Assembly (NCBI GenBank): GCA_036852015.1
Contig: JAANDG010000085.1
Coordinates: 62,001 to 126,000, forward strand
Direction: 5' to 3'
Length of the DNA: 64,000 nucleotides
Source: Pelodera strongyloides
Taxonomy: Eukaryota > Nematoda > Chromadorea > Rhabditida > Rhabditidae
Part shown: positions 24,401-36,900 of the stretch, piece after piece
How positions within the stretch are numbered: position 1 is the stretch's first letter
Layout: each line of letters starts with the position of its first letter
Made by a program: the position numbers and the translations under genes
Notes under the pieces: model-generated
What the model saw: the letters and a program-made list of their open reading frames with translations, nothing else
Databases searched by the model: none
What the model was told of the DNA's origin: nothing

Positions 24401-27400
24401 CTTTGCAAAGGACAAAGTTGGATGTATTTGGGAGATGTTATGTTAGAAACAAGGCAGGACTCTATGTAATGTTATGTTAGAAACCAGACAGGACTGTATG
24501 ATGTAAGAAACTAGTAATACGTATACAACTGTTACAACTATATCTATCTGTGCAGTGACGGTGTCGGAAGGATCAGCGAGTTCTATTTGCGCTCATTGAT
24601 GACCAATTTGAGAATGGGAGACAACGTCTTGCCTTCTTGTATTCAGGTCAGTTCTGGCTGACTTTCGTAGATAAGGGGGGGGGGGAGTGAGATATAAGGA
24701 AAGGTGATTGTGATTCTCAGCTTCTTATTATAAAAAGATTTGTTATCACATCCGTTTTTTACCTCTTTGCGCTTGTACCATGTTTCTCATGGAAACGGAT
24801 CATAGTAGTGTTTAGTTTAGCAATTCACATGATCGTTGCCGTGAATTGTAAGGATTTAGTCAGTCGTGAACGCTTTTACAGTGAAATCTATGTCCTCTTT
24901 TTCTTCCTGTACAAATGTTGACTTACTTTAGTTCCCTTTATTTTAGTTCCGTTTTCCTGGAGCGAAGGGCGTCCTCGCTTTGGATACGGTGCTCGATGAA
25001 AGACAAAATTTTGCGAGAACTCTTGGATTCCAAGTCAATGATTTGGTAAGTTTGGGAACTGTTGAGCAGTGTTAAAAAGTTCGTACATTACCATATGCAA
25101 CTGGTGCGAATGTAGGAAAAAAGCATTCCAGCGCTTTGTTTGGCTAAAAAATATGCGATCTCTGTATGATCTGCATGTACTTTGAGTATGTACATACATT
25201 CTTTCTCTTGTTTAATATATGGCATAATTGGATTTTAGGAAGAGGGCGATTCAGTGGACCTTTGCGAACGGACTGGTCTTGGGGCTTATCCGAATGTCGT
25301 TTTCAGGAAAAGCCAGATCAAGTATGTTATGTATTGAGATTGCTTCCTTTGTAGCAGACCTCAAAACGGAGGAAAAAATCCTATTTAATTGTGACTCTAG
25401 TGCATGTTTTCAGTTTTCGAGACATTTGTCCTAATGTTGAAAAGTCTTTCAGAAGTGTGTAGGTCCAAAGTCGGAAGGAAGGAGAATGTTTTGCATTAAC
25501 TGACTTGCTTGTTGCTTTAGATTCCATTCGCCCATGACGGACAGATCGATCGAGATGGTGAAGTACAGTACACCGACTCCCGTGGCGCTGAATAGACCGT
25601 TGATCAACATCCTTGATCAGGTATCAACCGGCTCATTGATCGGGATTTTGTTGATTGTTTCGTATTTGGATGTGTTAATTTAATATTATTGTAAAACTCA
25701 ATGTATTTGTAACATTGTTTGGAGTAATATGTATTGTGGGCAGATTACGGACCATTTGCATCAAATAAACGAAAAAAAATTGATTATTGTTAATTGAAGG
25801 TGTCGGAGAAGCAGTCTGTGGAATGTCACCGTCGTATGTGTGGCAGGGTTGGAAATCTTCTGGACACGCACATTAAGAATTGTGGGAAAGCGCTGATCAA
25901 TGAGCAGGCTGCCAGAAACAAACTCAAGGTTGGCTCCGACCTTGTTAATTTCAATTCAGTGGTACAGTTTGGTGCGTAAAACACGCACGAACCACCTCGG
26001 CCACCTCCGGATTGGCTTTGGCCACCTCCGGAAGCAATACCTTGGGCGAAACATGATGTTTTATGAAAGCGGTCTATCACTAAGCTAAACAAACCACCAT
26101 TAACGCACGGAAATTATACCCTGTAAATTCAGTTGGGAATTGGGATAATGTTTCCACTTTCCACATGATTGTTCAATCGTTTCTCTTTTCTGGATCATGT
26201 TTTTTCCTGGATTTTTGTTTGGTGTTTGCAGTTGTGAAAGAACGTTTGTGTTTTCGTGCCGAGTTCTCTTTCAGTTTCATGATTCAGGAGCTGCCCCATC
26301 GTTTTGATGTCGACCGTCTTCCCGTCACGCTCGGATTTCAATTGTCCGGCGAACCATTCTTCAGATCTCTCATTTACGCGGTCGTCAAGTATAACATGGG
26401 TTAGTTGATGGTCTTGTTCATTCACAATATTCTTTACTAGTCTCCTATTCCGCGTCTTGGTCAGATTGGCCACCGGGAAGCTTCCGCGTCTCGATCAGTT
26501 TGTGTTTGGCCACCGGGAAGCTAGCAGTTATTGGTCTGCAAGTCCTCCTCCATATTTTAGTATTTTAGGTATCGTAATCGTATGTGCCGAGTTGAAGTGC
26601 ACGAATTCAGCGAATAAATTTCAGTGAAACAACTCACGAAACTGCAAATCCCAATTCCGGTGGACCGTGGACGAACTATGTTTGGTGTGGTTGATGATAC
26701 GGGACTCTTACAAAGTGGACAAGTGAGTGTTTTTGTGTTTGTTTAGGCCTTGGCCACAATCCGTTGTGAAACGATTCCTAAGGGCTTTTTTTTAACAAGT
26801 TGAGGCTTTTGATTGAGAAAACCAACCCTAATTCCATGTGTCCTCCTTCTAGGTGTTCGTCCAGTATTCACTACAGTGTAATTCAAATGTTTCGAAGCTG
26901 GCAGCTACGAAAGTGCATACCGGTGAGCCTTTCTTTTGTTTGTTATAATACGGCACTATTTTAGGTAAGGTTACACTTATATCTACTTGCAGAGGCGGAA
27001 AATTAAACTCTGTGCTTGTCCCGCGTGAAGTGCGTGAAGTTAACTTTTCATTAGTGCTTTTCCTTAGTTCATTGTATAATTTCCCTCCTCTTAGGCCCAG
27101 TTCTGATCACGAAGAATCCAAGCATTGTTGGCGGAGACGTGCGAGTGTTTGAGGTTTGAAGATGAATTTGTTTACGAAGACGATTTTGTGAATTTTTCTT
27201 GATTGGTTTCTTGATAAGTAGCGTACGTAAAGTACTTGCATATGTAGATCGCAGTTGAGACTCATTGCTTGTGCTCAGGCGCTCGACATTTCCGAATTGC
27301 ATCACCTGAGGGACGTGGTTGTCTTTCCCCGGCACGGACCCCGACCCCATCCAGATGAAATGGCAGGTCAGATCGTTGAAAATGAGATATTTGGGTTTAG

Positions 27401-30400
27401 TGCCTTAAAGTGTGGTAACACGTGGTTTCTAAAAGGTGTACTGAACAACTTGGTTTCCAAGTATTTTTTATGCAAATGTGTACCTTCCGCGGCAAGAAGC
27501 ACAAATCGCATTTAGTACAGGATGCCGTAATAAAGCATATGTTTCACAAATGTTGCAATTGAATGTGTATAGTTCTCTAGTATTGTTCCGCGCCGTCTAC
27601 TTTCCAGGTCTAATTGTAAGAGGTGTTAGTATAGTCTGAAATGTATTTAGTGTTAATATTAGCCCCATTTGCAGGTCCTTCTCAGTGTTTTACTAGTTAA
27701 AAATAATCGTTTATTCAGGATCTGACCTGGATGGTGACGAGTACTCTGTAATATGGGACAGAGAGCTCTTTTTCGAGAGGAATGAACCCCCAATGGATTT
27801 CACGAAGAAAGTGGTCGAGGAGCCCGAGAGAGGAACTACGGACATGGTCAGATACTTTGCTCAGTAACTTCCTTAAGACCAGGGGTACAGGTTGATGCGT
27901 GAAAACACGCACGAACCACCTCCGGGTCTATCACTAAGCTAATGAAACCACCTCCAACTACGCACGGGCACGGGATTTATACCCTGCAAAACTAGATCCT
28001 AGATTATTGGCAGATTCCACATAAACATTCGGCACTTGTTAGTTGTATGTTATTTCATTTTAGAAATCGGATATCGTCAACTTCTACACAAAGTACATGA
28101 AACGCGATCAAGTGGGAATGTTGGCAACTGGATTCCTTATCAATTCCGATTTACATGGAATCGATTCTAAGGTAAGCATACCGGAATCGTAGGCTAGCTG
28201 CGGATTCTTTTTCCGAAACCAGCTGGCAGTATGATATGGGGAATGTTACGCTAATTATATCTCCCGCGTTGATGCTCCATGGAGAATAAGCACAGTATTC
28301 TGTGCTTATTGTACTACACGTTTCTCTTTCCACTTAAAGAAACAGCTTCCTAGGTGGCGCAGTCGTTGGCCCAAAAACACTCAGTGGCGGTGGACTTTCC
28401 CAAGACGGGCGTACCACCGGAGCCGATGACAAAGATGTGGACTAGGTTGGTGCTGAATCAGGATCTGGGGTTACGGTAGAGGATAGTTTTCCGGGATTTA
28501 GATGCCCACACGTGGGAATGCTTTCTTTTCCTTGGTTTTTCCTATTGTTTCGTTTTTGTGTGGGAGGGCAAAAAATAGTGCTCATTGTGACATGCTCCAG
28601 CAACAAAAAATGCGCACCGGCTGATTGTGAGACGAGCTATCGGTCGTTAGCTTGAGTAGTAAGTGTATACTTTAGCATGTTTAGCGAGATACCCGGAGGA
28701 GCGAAAGCAGTGCCTCCCGAACGGTCGAACCGTTACCCTGACTTCATGGCAAAGGATCACCTTCCCTACTACACTAGCCATAGATTGGTAGGCAGAGTGT
28801 ACAGAGAGTGCAGATTTGTGCAGGAGATGTTGGAGTACGCGGAGGAGAAATTCACCCAGGTATTGTTTGTTTTCATTTCTGCTTTCCTATTTGTTGGTTT
28901 CTTTTGAAAGTAGAGAGAGAGAGAGAAAGGGGGAGGGAGAGAGGGGGGGGGGGGGGGAGAGAGGGAAAGGTGGAAGGAGGAGTGGAGAGTTTGTCTGTTA
29001 TAGACAGATGTGTGCCCGGATCCAATGATCGACTGTCCTGGATGGGAGACATTTGAGATCCAAGCAAGGAACGAGTACCATTGTTATGTTAGGCAATTGA
29101 AGGTTTGCTATTTTATTGGTTGAGAAGTCCGTTTTTGTTGAGTATGTCAACGTGTATGTATTTTATAGGAGTGATTCCTTGATCACGCCATTTGGCTTCT
29201 AGGCTCATTAAGATATATTCCGACCTAACTCACCTAGAATGTACATTGTTCATTTCAGCGCGAACTGGAGCACTACGGAGGGAGCACTGAGGCCGAACTG
29301 CTGACTGGATGTCTTATGGAGCCGAAGAATCGGGTGTCTGACCGGGAAAATGACGACATGTCATTCTTTAACACATCAACTACGGTCAAGGAGAAGGTAG
29401 GGTATCTAAACGTTTCAGGGGTACAGGTTGGTGCGTGAAAACGCGCACGAACCACCTCCGGATTGATTTTGACCACCTCCGGAAGCAATTCGAAATTAAT
29501 ATATTTGACTGAAACATGGTGTTTTATTAACAACGGTCTATCACTAAGCTAAACAAACCACCTCCATTTACGCACGGAATTTATACCCTGGTTTTGGTTC
29601 GTAAGGGTCCGTCTCTGGTATTTAATTGAAGATCGACATATATTCCTATGTTTTAGGTGACTCTGTTGTGGACCAACGTCCGCAAACGATTCTTTGAACA
29701 GCGCAATGTCACTAGAGACAACGAAGTGCTGAATCCTTTCGGGAAGTATGAGGAGGTCACTTGTCTAGACGAATCACCTACTGCAGATGAAATGAATCCA
29801 CTTCATAGGTTGGTCTATGGTAGTTAGTCACATTTTGTTCCGGCTTGATTTCTCTAATGCATATAGTACAACGGAATCCAATCGTAGTGTGTACGTTCCA
29901 CTACCCGCGTGTCTTACCACTTTAAATTATATTTGAATTGTGTTTCAGGTTCACTCTGTCGCCAACATTGCTGATGAAACAGAAGGCCGTGGCCTACTAC
30001 AAGGTTGCGTATCAAGGAGCCTCTCAGTCGGCCAATAGGGTTCTCTCGTTTCCGTGGCTTGTCTGGGATGTGCTGGCCCAGGTGCGTCGTGATCGCTTCA
30101 ACGAGCTCCCCGAGGAGAGGGCACACGAAGTGTTGAGTGGAGAAAGTCCATTTCATAGGACCCTTATTCTGAGAATCCATGATGTTGTCCACCGACATCA
30201 GTCCGAATGTTTCCGCTACATCAACGAGTATGTCAAACCTTATGAGACGCTCTTGTCATATTGTCTCAGTAACCGTGGACTCTACCTCGTTCTCTTTGTG
30301 CTGCACCGATGGGCGGAGAGGAACGAGCTATTCTCGCACGCACTCCGCCCCACCCAACTGGTTATGATTGTGATCATGTGTGGTCGGGGACAACTGCCCG

Positions 30401-32427
30401 GCTCAGAACAGATCCTTAGTGAAGTGACCGAGCACTCTGAGGAGCACCCACTGGATGTTGATCTTCCCAAGCTTATCATCGCGTTCCTTCTGGTTGGTTC
30501 TTAGTTGGAAATGCAGACCTCAGTTTGTAATGTTTCGTATTTAGATTTGGTATGTTCACAAGTAATAGATAGAAGAGCTTATCAGTTACTGTTATTTTGC
30601 AAAGATGTTGCTACTTGAAGTTTGGGTTGACATAGTATGGAACAGTGTGTCTGTGGTCTGTGCGATCAGAGAACAACGAAACACCAACTGTGATGAATTA
30701 TTTACTTCGCGAAACATGTCGTCCTTAGGGTTTTTAACACATTACACTTAGTAATATAGTGCATCAGTACATGTTTGTTTTCAATGTTTCTTCTCATTGC
30801 AGACTGCTCGTGGAAGTCGATTCGCAAATATGGACATGGTCGACTTCACTGATTTCGATATCGATTCGGTCTTATTTGTAGACCAGCTCATCCCGCTTCA
30901 CGAGGTATTGATTGGTTGTTGGTTGGGGTAATCAATTAATTGTGATTTCTGCTTTTGAGTACTACTTTTACATTACACAATTTACAAATGCGAGTGAACT
31001 AATTGTTAATTAATTATCTAATTGACCATTAAATATGTATTATTATATCACTTCAGGCAGCCAAGCGTACCTACTTGCACCTTGTTTTCTCGGGAAAATT
31101 GGATGAGTTGTGTCTGGGAGAGGAGACAGAGGGAAAGAGTCTTGTGCCCGAAATTGTCAGGGAAATCAATCCGTTCACCATCGAACTCCCACGTAAGTCA
31201 TTTCTTTCGATAGCGTTTGTTTTCTATTTTCTCAAATTTAGAACTTTGACCACACCAGGCATACTTGGTTATGTCCACTTTTCTTTCTTGTACATGTACT
31301 TGAGAAATGCGTCATGAAAGTACAAAAAATTTACTTTGTGTGTGGACTAATCGTCAGCTTTTACTGATGCATGTGGTACTTTTCTCACGAGGATACAGGA
31401 TACTCTTTGGCTTATAATATTTGGCCGTTTACATCCCCTCCTGTCGTATGCAATTATTCATTCTGATTCCCTTTTCAGGCTATGTCCACCTTTCTGAAGT
31501 GCAGTTAATGCTTAAAGAGACTTGCCATTTGGTGGAGGTTAAACTGAGGAAGATCCGAAACTCTCATGGTATTTCATTTCCTCTTAATGTACTTCTTAAC
31601 GTTTGACCATTTAATTAACTGCGTTCTTTACTTGGCAAGTATGCCGTATCCCTAGCTTAACATAACATAACATAACATTTATTACGAACATAAAATGTCG
31701 CACAAGCTTGTCGTTTCTCGTTGTTTCTGACCATTTTGTATTGAATAACCTGATGGAAAGAAATCTTGTTGATGTAGTGATGTGCACTTTATAGGTAACG
31801 AGAATCGTTATCGTGTCTCGGCAATGGGAACAATGAAGAATTTGCGATTGCTCAAGGATATACTCTCCGTTGACCCCATCCAGGTCCTTTCTTTTGTCTT
31901 TCTTAATCAAATCAGTATCGTATGCGCATGCGGCGTTATCGCGTGAATATTACCGTATGTCTGACATCTGGCTATATTCCTTTAGTTGTTGCGTAATATA
32001 TATTTGCTTCTTACTTATCCTTAGTTCCAGCACTTGGCGCTATGACTAAATTAAATGAATTATCATACCACGGTTAATTCAAGTTGTATGCTGGTGAAAA
32101 TTGAAAATGTCTGACTCTCCTCGCTGGCTTTATTAGCCCGTATTCTCGGGTCGACGGGAATGTTCCGTTTGGGAGCTCATTCGTATGCAAATTTTTCCTC
32201 CAACTAGTCTAGATAGTCGAGAAATTTGCATACAAAGGATTTCCCAAATGGAACGTTTCCGTCGACCCGAGAATACGGGCTATTAATGAAAACATAATTA
32301 TGTGTTTTAGGTGGCTCTTGCAACGGAGAAAGATGAATTTATGTATGGGGAGAGCACCCTCGCCAGAATCAGGGAATCTTTCTGCCTATTGCCCGCTCAG
32401 GGGCCGGAGTCCAGCAATGAGTGGTAG
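18455..32427 (+). CDS. Cellular RNA-dependent RNA polymerase 1 (EGO-1/RRF family)
   Basis: Cellular RdRPs copy target RNAs to make secondary siRNAs that load onto Argonautes. Forty-four exons join in frame to 1633 codons, the length of nematode EGO-1: 18455-18475, 18583-18678, 18850-18987, 19246-19376, 19725-19812, 19974-20139, 20331-20380, 20484-20550, 20700-20806, 20909-21037, 21249-21364, 21502-21559, 21804-21908, 22074-22151, 22371-22457, 22660-22734, 22952-23067, 23297-23391, 23677-23764, 23865-23958, 24165-24262, 24556-24646, 24947-25045, 25239-25321, 25521-25620, 25800-25928, 26288-26399, 26625-26722, 26853-26922, 27095-27153, 27279-27366, 27719-27846, 28064-28171, 28354-28445, 28685-28859, 29004-29102, 29259-29396, 29657-29808, 29949-30492, 30803-30904, 31057-31192, 31479-31568, 31795-31883, 32311-32427. 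The RdRP domain spans about residues 505-1105. Marks include [24 protein letters not shown] (578-592), [13 protein letters not shown] and the catalytic DLDGD at 980-984. Intron 5 has a GC donor; introns 15, 19 and 25 end in AAG. The donor after exon 9 is ambiguous by 6 nt. The start at 18455 was fixed by comparison with the second copy. Confidence 0.93.
19433..19607. mobile_element. TTAA-ended inverted-repeat element in RdRP1 intron 4
   Basis: The left arm starts GTTAAAGCGAAATACC and continues with CCGGTTTTTGAAACGCATC. The right arm is GATGCGTTTCAAAAACCGG, ending CGCTTTAAC. The pairing arms are imperfect only near the outer third, and the element is about 175 bp. TTAA at both ends and the shared AAAGCGAAAT tip relate it to the palindrome at 39847-40011. 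Confidence 0.8.
25957..26123 (+). mobile_element. CAGGG-type miniature element (copy a), RdRP1 intron 26
   Basis: It has the left motif GGTGCGTAAAACACGCACG, the block AACCACCTC, the motif GGTCTATCACTAAGCTAAAC and the right end ATTATACCCTG. It is one of three well-kept copies in this gene. Confidence 0.8.
26450..26522 (+). repeat. Short tandem duplication in RdRP1 intron 27
   Basis: Two adjacent units of about 35-39 bp each contain CCGCGTCT and end TTGGCCACCGGGAAGCT, at about 26450-26481 and 26485-26522. Confidence 0.7.
27880..27986 (+). mobile_element. CAGGG-type miniature element (copy b), RdRP1 intron 32
   Basis: It begins CAGGGGTACAGGTTGATGCG and ends TTTATACCCTG. It lacks about 65 bp of the centre compared with copy c. 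The loss joins the CACCTCCGG block directly to TCTATCACTAAGCTAA. Confidence 0.8.
28914..28976 (+). repeat. Purine tract with long poly-G
   Basis: A GAGA microsatellite runs into about 15 consecutive G (28943-28957) inside RdRP1 intron 35. Such tracts are prone to length error and to G-quadruplex formation. Confidence 0.85.
29416..29590 (+). mobile_element. CAGGG-type miniature element (copy c), RdRP1 intron 37
   Basis: This is the longest copy, 175 bp. It begins CAGGGGTACAGGTTGGTGCG, contains a small hairpin GCGTGAAAACGCGCACG, and ends CGGAATTTATACCCTG. The ends are imperfect terminal inverted repeats (CAGGGGTACAGG against CAGGGTATAAAT). There is no ORF. Confidence 0.82.
32131..32285. mobile_element. 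155-bp inverted repeat in RdRP1 last intron
   Basis: The arms are near-perfect: AGCCCGTATTCTCGGGTCGA on the left against TCGACCCGAGAATACGGGCT on the right. Inner arms AATTTGCATAC / GTATGCAAATTT also pair. The outer arms can form a long hairpin. No ORF is present. It looks like a miniature element of a third family. Confidence 0.8.
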
Positions 32428-33967
32428 TGAAAAGTAAACTTGGCGATAGGCAGGGTTTAGGGTCTTGCTGGGATCTATAGCTAGCCTAATTATAATTATG
32501 TTTCTTACATATTCGACTATGAAAGAGAATATCACCGCGAGAGATTATGCAAACAAACAAGGAAACATAATTTCCTCTATTGCTTATGTACGTACCGTAC
32601 TTGTTTATCGTGATTCCATCACCTTCGATAAAAAAATTTAGCTACGTAAGTTTTTATTTTTATTTGGATGTCATGTTTTTATAGGTATTTGGTTATCATT
32701 TTATGTTGTTAGTTTGTGTCACGTCTTGTACCTTTTGTATGTATAACTATGTGATGCTAGGTTTCGTGTTGCATCTTTTATCTGTGTATGCGCGCTTCCT
32801 GTTTGTAAATTTTTACCTTTTGTTTCTAGATTTTTCTCCCTGTTTTCTGTCAGATATTCCGGGTTATTTACTTGCTTTATTTTGCATAATTGGATATTAT
32901 CTACTTCAGTTACTTGTCTTTCAGCCCGATTTTCGTGAAGATCACACATGTATTGCTTACATTATTATGGTTGTTACAGGCTAGACATATTCATGTTTCT
33001 TGCTTCTATGTTACGTTTTCCGAATTGTATCAAGGGGGAGTATATAAACCCTGTACGTATGTTTTCTTATGATTAGATCTAGGATTTATTGTACTGTATG
33101 TATGTTTTTAGGTTATTAGGAGTAGGTCAGTAGAGTAGTTGTACTGCACGTAGTTTTTGCTTTGTTGTTTTGTTATACTTTTTAATATTTTAACCATACA
33201 TTTTGTTGTCGTTTCTGTGATTTTTTTACTTGTATTATTTCGTATATAGTAAACAATTTTTTTTTCAACAGCTGTGGCTTTCCATCTTGTGTTTTTACAC
33301 CTAAATGTATCGATGCACCATGAGCCGTGATCTACTGTCTACCTTAATGTGTATAAACGAGATTCACCTAATTTTAATTGAATTTACTATACAAAACCTA
33401 TTTGGGATTGGGCTGCGGAAGTGCGGTAAAAATCTAAAGTAATTTCAGGCGTTAATGTAGTTAATTACGGTAATCTGAACTAGAAGTAATACTGTAACGG
33501 GAAGCGATACATACGAATATCGTTATTGTTTGGTGTTTGGTCAAACACAATTGTGTATAGTTGTGGCACTTTCACAACATTTAATCTTTCTTCTTTTGGG
33601 AAAGTAAGAGTTCTTATCTTCTTTCTTTCTTATTGATGTTCCGTGCTTCTTTCTCTTGTTCTCTAACGGCATTTACAGCCCGCGCCCGTCTTCCCTCTGC
33701 CCTCTGCATGAGCTCTTTTCCGTGAGCGGTGCCCTCTCACAGTCTGAGTTCTCCCTGAAACGCTCAATCCATCACTTTGCTTTCGGGAAACGTCTATTCT
33801 ACGCAGTTTTGAGAACGCCGACCATCTTAGAACCACATCGGCGTTTCTAGAGGTTTGCTTTTATTTTTTATTAGTTTACCGTAATCATAATGTGTGTCTT
33901 TTCATTCCTTATCCGAATATCGCCTGTGATAAAGAGTTTTATTTGCAGAACGAGGTTGTAACTAAGT
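32428..33967 (+). other. Spacer between the two RdRP genes
   Basis: The spacer is 1.54 kb of T-rich DNA with no exon I can support. It should contain the 3' UTR of gene 1 and the promoter of gene 2. TTTGCAG ends at 33948, 19 nt before the gene 2 ATG. A short open segment at 33681-33851 with an upstream acceptor could be a 5'-UTR exon but adds no in-frame coding. Confidence 0.5.
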
Positions 33968-36900
33968 ATGAATGGAGAATCCGTGGTACGTTTTATCGTT
34001 ATATTAGTTTAGCGCTGCATAGTTTTTAGAAGATTACGTTTATTTTAGTGACATCTTTGATTGAAATTATTATTTGAAGATTAGGATTGATATACAACAT
34101 TGAGTCTTCTCACACTTTTCACCAACAATTATTCCTCTTTTCTAATTCTCAGTAATCGCTTTAGAAGCTGAAACTTCGCGTGAATTGGTTGGATCTTTTT
34201 AATGATTCGGCTCAAGGAAATGGAGAAACTCCGTCTCATATCAAAGAAATGGAGAAAGATTTGGCCAGTGCAGTCAAGCAGATTTTCAGTGTTAGTACTT
34301 ATTCTATTTTGTAAAATTCTTTTAAGGGTGTGCGGGTCTGTGTACTGTGCCGTCTGTGTGTTTTGATCTGTGAAGTGTATCGGCCCTAAAACTGCTCTTT
34401 CAAGCGTTTCTTTGTTGTTTCGAGCTTTGTAAGAATGCTTACTTTCTGGAACGGAGCTAGGATATTTGGTCTGTGATAACTGCGAACACAATAAACCGTG
34501 GACTATGGAATTAGTGTTTCCGTTTATGAAAGGTATCTCTGACGTGATACTGTTTCTGTGTCGGCTCAAAACAAGCGTAACTTTCAGCATCCTGTACCTC
34601 AAATGGTTGGATATTCGATTGTGGGCAATCCTGTACGAAGTATACTGCATTCGAATTACGGAGAGAAAGAAGTCGAGCAAACCTACACGGTATGATATCT
34701 ATATCTTATTCCAGAACATGTGGAGCCTGAAACTACATTGATTTCCAGCCAATCAGTTCAGGAGGTTGCCCCATGACCTATATGGTCTCCTATAATCTCT
34801 ATAAGGAAAAATACAATATTAAGTGTCAGAGACATAAATTATCAATGCGTGCAACATTCTATTTCAGCTGGAATGCCAAAAGAACGTCGACTGGCACCGC
34901 TGGTTAATGCAACTTTTGAAAGGGTTACTAGCCGCCATTCCCTCAGAAGTGCATTTGACGTTGAAACCACGGATTTCCGTCCCGAAGGAGGTGTTCGCCA
35001 ATTCAATTATGTAAGTTGGATCCTGCTCGGTTATCGTATTCCTTAGTGGTTTTAGGGTTATATAGCTAACTTACGTAGAGGGGTGACGGTACCTACCATT
35101 GATTGAAACCAAACATCGGAATATTGGTAAGATGCTTTGTTTGTGGAGAATGCATAAGAAGGTTTATTTGAAGATTTCAAATTTTAGAACTGAAACTCAC
35201 CCGATGGAGTGTAGAGCGGTGTATTTTGGCAGTTTTGTGCAAATGAAGGACTGTTCCCTATTGTCACATTATGAGGTACGTTGTATGGTTTAACTTTTTT
35301 CTTTATCGTTAATCTCACCGCGCGGCTACGAACGGATCAAACTGTATGTTGGTTGGCAACGCGATGGACCATGAGACTTGAACCTTGAGACTGAATGCAT
35401 GTCCGGTTAAGCTAACCTGACAAAGCCAAGGGAGGTGTATCTGAGCCCAACTCATTTCAGCTTGAGTCAACATCATTTTCAGTGTTAACGCTCGTTTAAC
35501 ATTGCAGGTCTCTTTTCTAGCGAAAGAAGATTTGTACGGGAAATCCGTGACACGAATGACTGTGTCTTTTGTTCACGACTGCAACCACATCGCCGTCCGT
35601 TTTGATAATTATGAAAGAAATTTCCAACAAAAGAGGACACACAGCGATGAAGACCTTGGGGCAGAAGATTCGCCTGCCGACGTCAGAAGAACTAAGAGCA
35701 CAAGGGAACGGGGCCGAGGTATGTACCTTTTGAGCAGTTAATGGTTCGCAGTAACTTCAAGTTCGTCTTTTTACTTCGATTATACTTAAACCAGTCGGCT
35801 CACGCCGCCTGAGGCGACTTACATGGATGTGCATACTTATATACAAAGTTTCAACCGTATCATAAGAAATTCACATAATTGCATACGCATACTGCATTGA
35901 GCTGCGACACTCTTTTTATACCCTAACACGAAAATTTGCATTTCCGTAACGCACATCGGTATGCAAATTACGCTACAGTTACTCTTTTATATAATAAGAT
36001 AGGAAAACATAAATGGAAAAATACATACTCATTGCCAATTTACTGAAAATTTAACACAGGGAAAGAGATCACTTCGGTTGGAATTTGATGCATTACAGTA
36101 AGACAACCGATAGTGGAGCAATCAAGGTAGAGCAGTATGAATGGCAACTGCATTCCAATTCCAATGTAGTTTAAACAAACCGTGTTATATTCTCTAGTTC
36201 TCTTTGGGGAATTTGAATTTCGTCTTTCTTTTCAGGTAATGGAGAGGAGGAACGGGAATGTGCTTTCTACACTCTGAAGGTATTTTATTAGTTTTTTTTT
36301 GTTTTCATTTCCTCTTAAATTGGTACTGTATGTGGTTTGTGTAACTTGTCTTGGGGATTTAATGCACATTGATTATGTGTAATGTGTGAACTTCCTGTTC
36401 CAACGGGCATAGACTGTGTGCCATATGGGATGCTTTTCAACCACATACCACACCGCTTTAACGTTTCCGCCTTTTCATAGTTTGTGCTTGGAAGTTGGAA
36501 GAATCATTTTTTTTGTGGAAGCAAGTGCAAATTAGTGAGATTATCAGTTTAATTCTCGAATCTCGAACGCGTGCGCCGTCTAATCTTCACACTGACTCTA
36601 CTAATTTCAATTTCAGGTGTTTTACAAACATATCGTTCGAATTGTTGTCGACATCAACGACAAAGGTACTGTATTCTGAGTTTATTTATCCTATAGCTCA
36701 CGGTCGGTAAGCACGCGACTGTTTTCGTCTTCTCAAAATCAGTTCGTTTAGTTGTTCGAATACACTTGGTCGTCCAGAATCCAGTCATCGTCCATCGGAT
36801 CACAGAGTCACAAATGGTGGAAGTAAGTGGAACTTGAGCTTCATCATTCATGGGGTGACGGGTGACTGAATTAGCGAACCAAGCTTTCATATAGTACGTT

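Noticed and set aside
34129..34680. 183-codon minus-strand ORF
   Set aside because: It lies antisense over RdRP2 exons 2-3 and their introns, has no recognisable motif, and the plus-strand exons explain the locus.
35310..35440. tRNA-like GC-rich segment in RdRP2 intron 5
   Set aside because: I could not fold it into a cloverleaf with proper A and B boxes.
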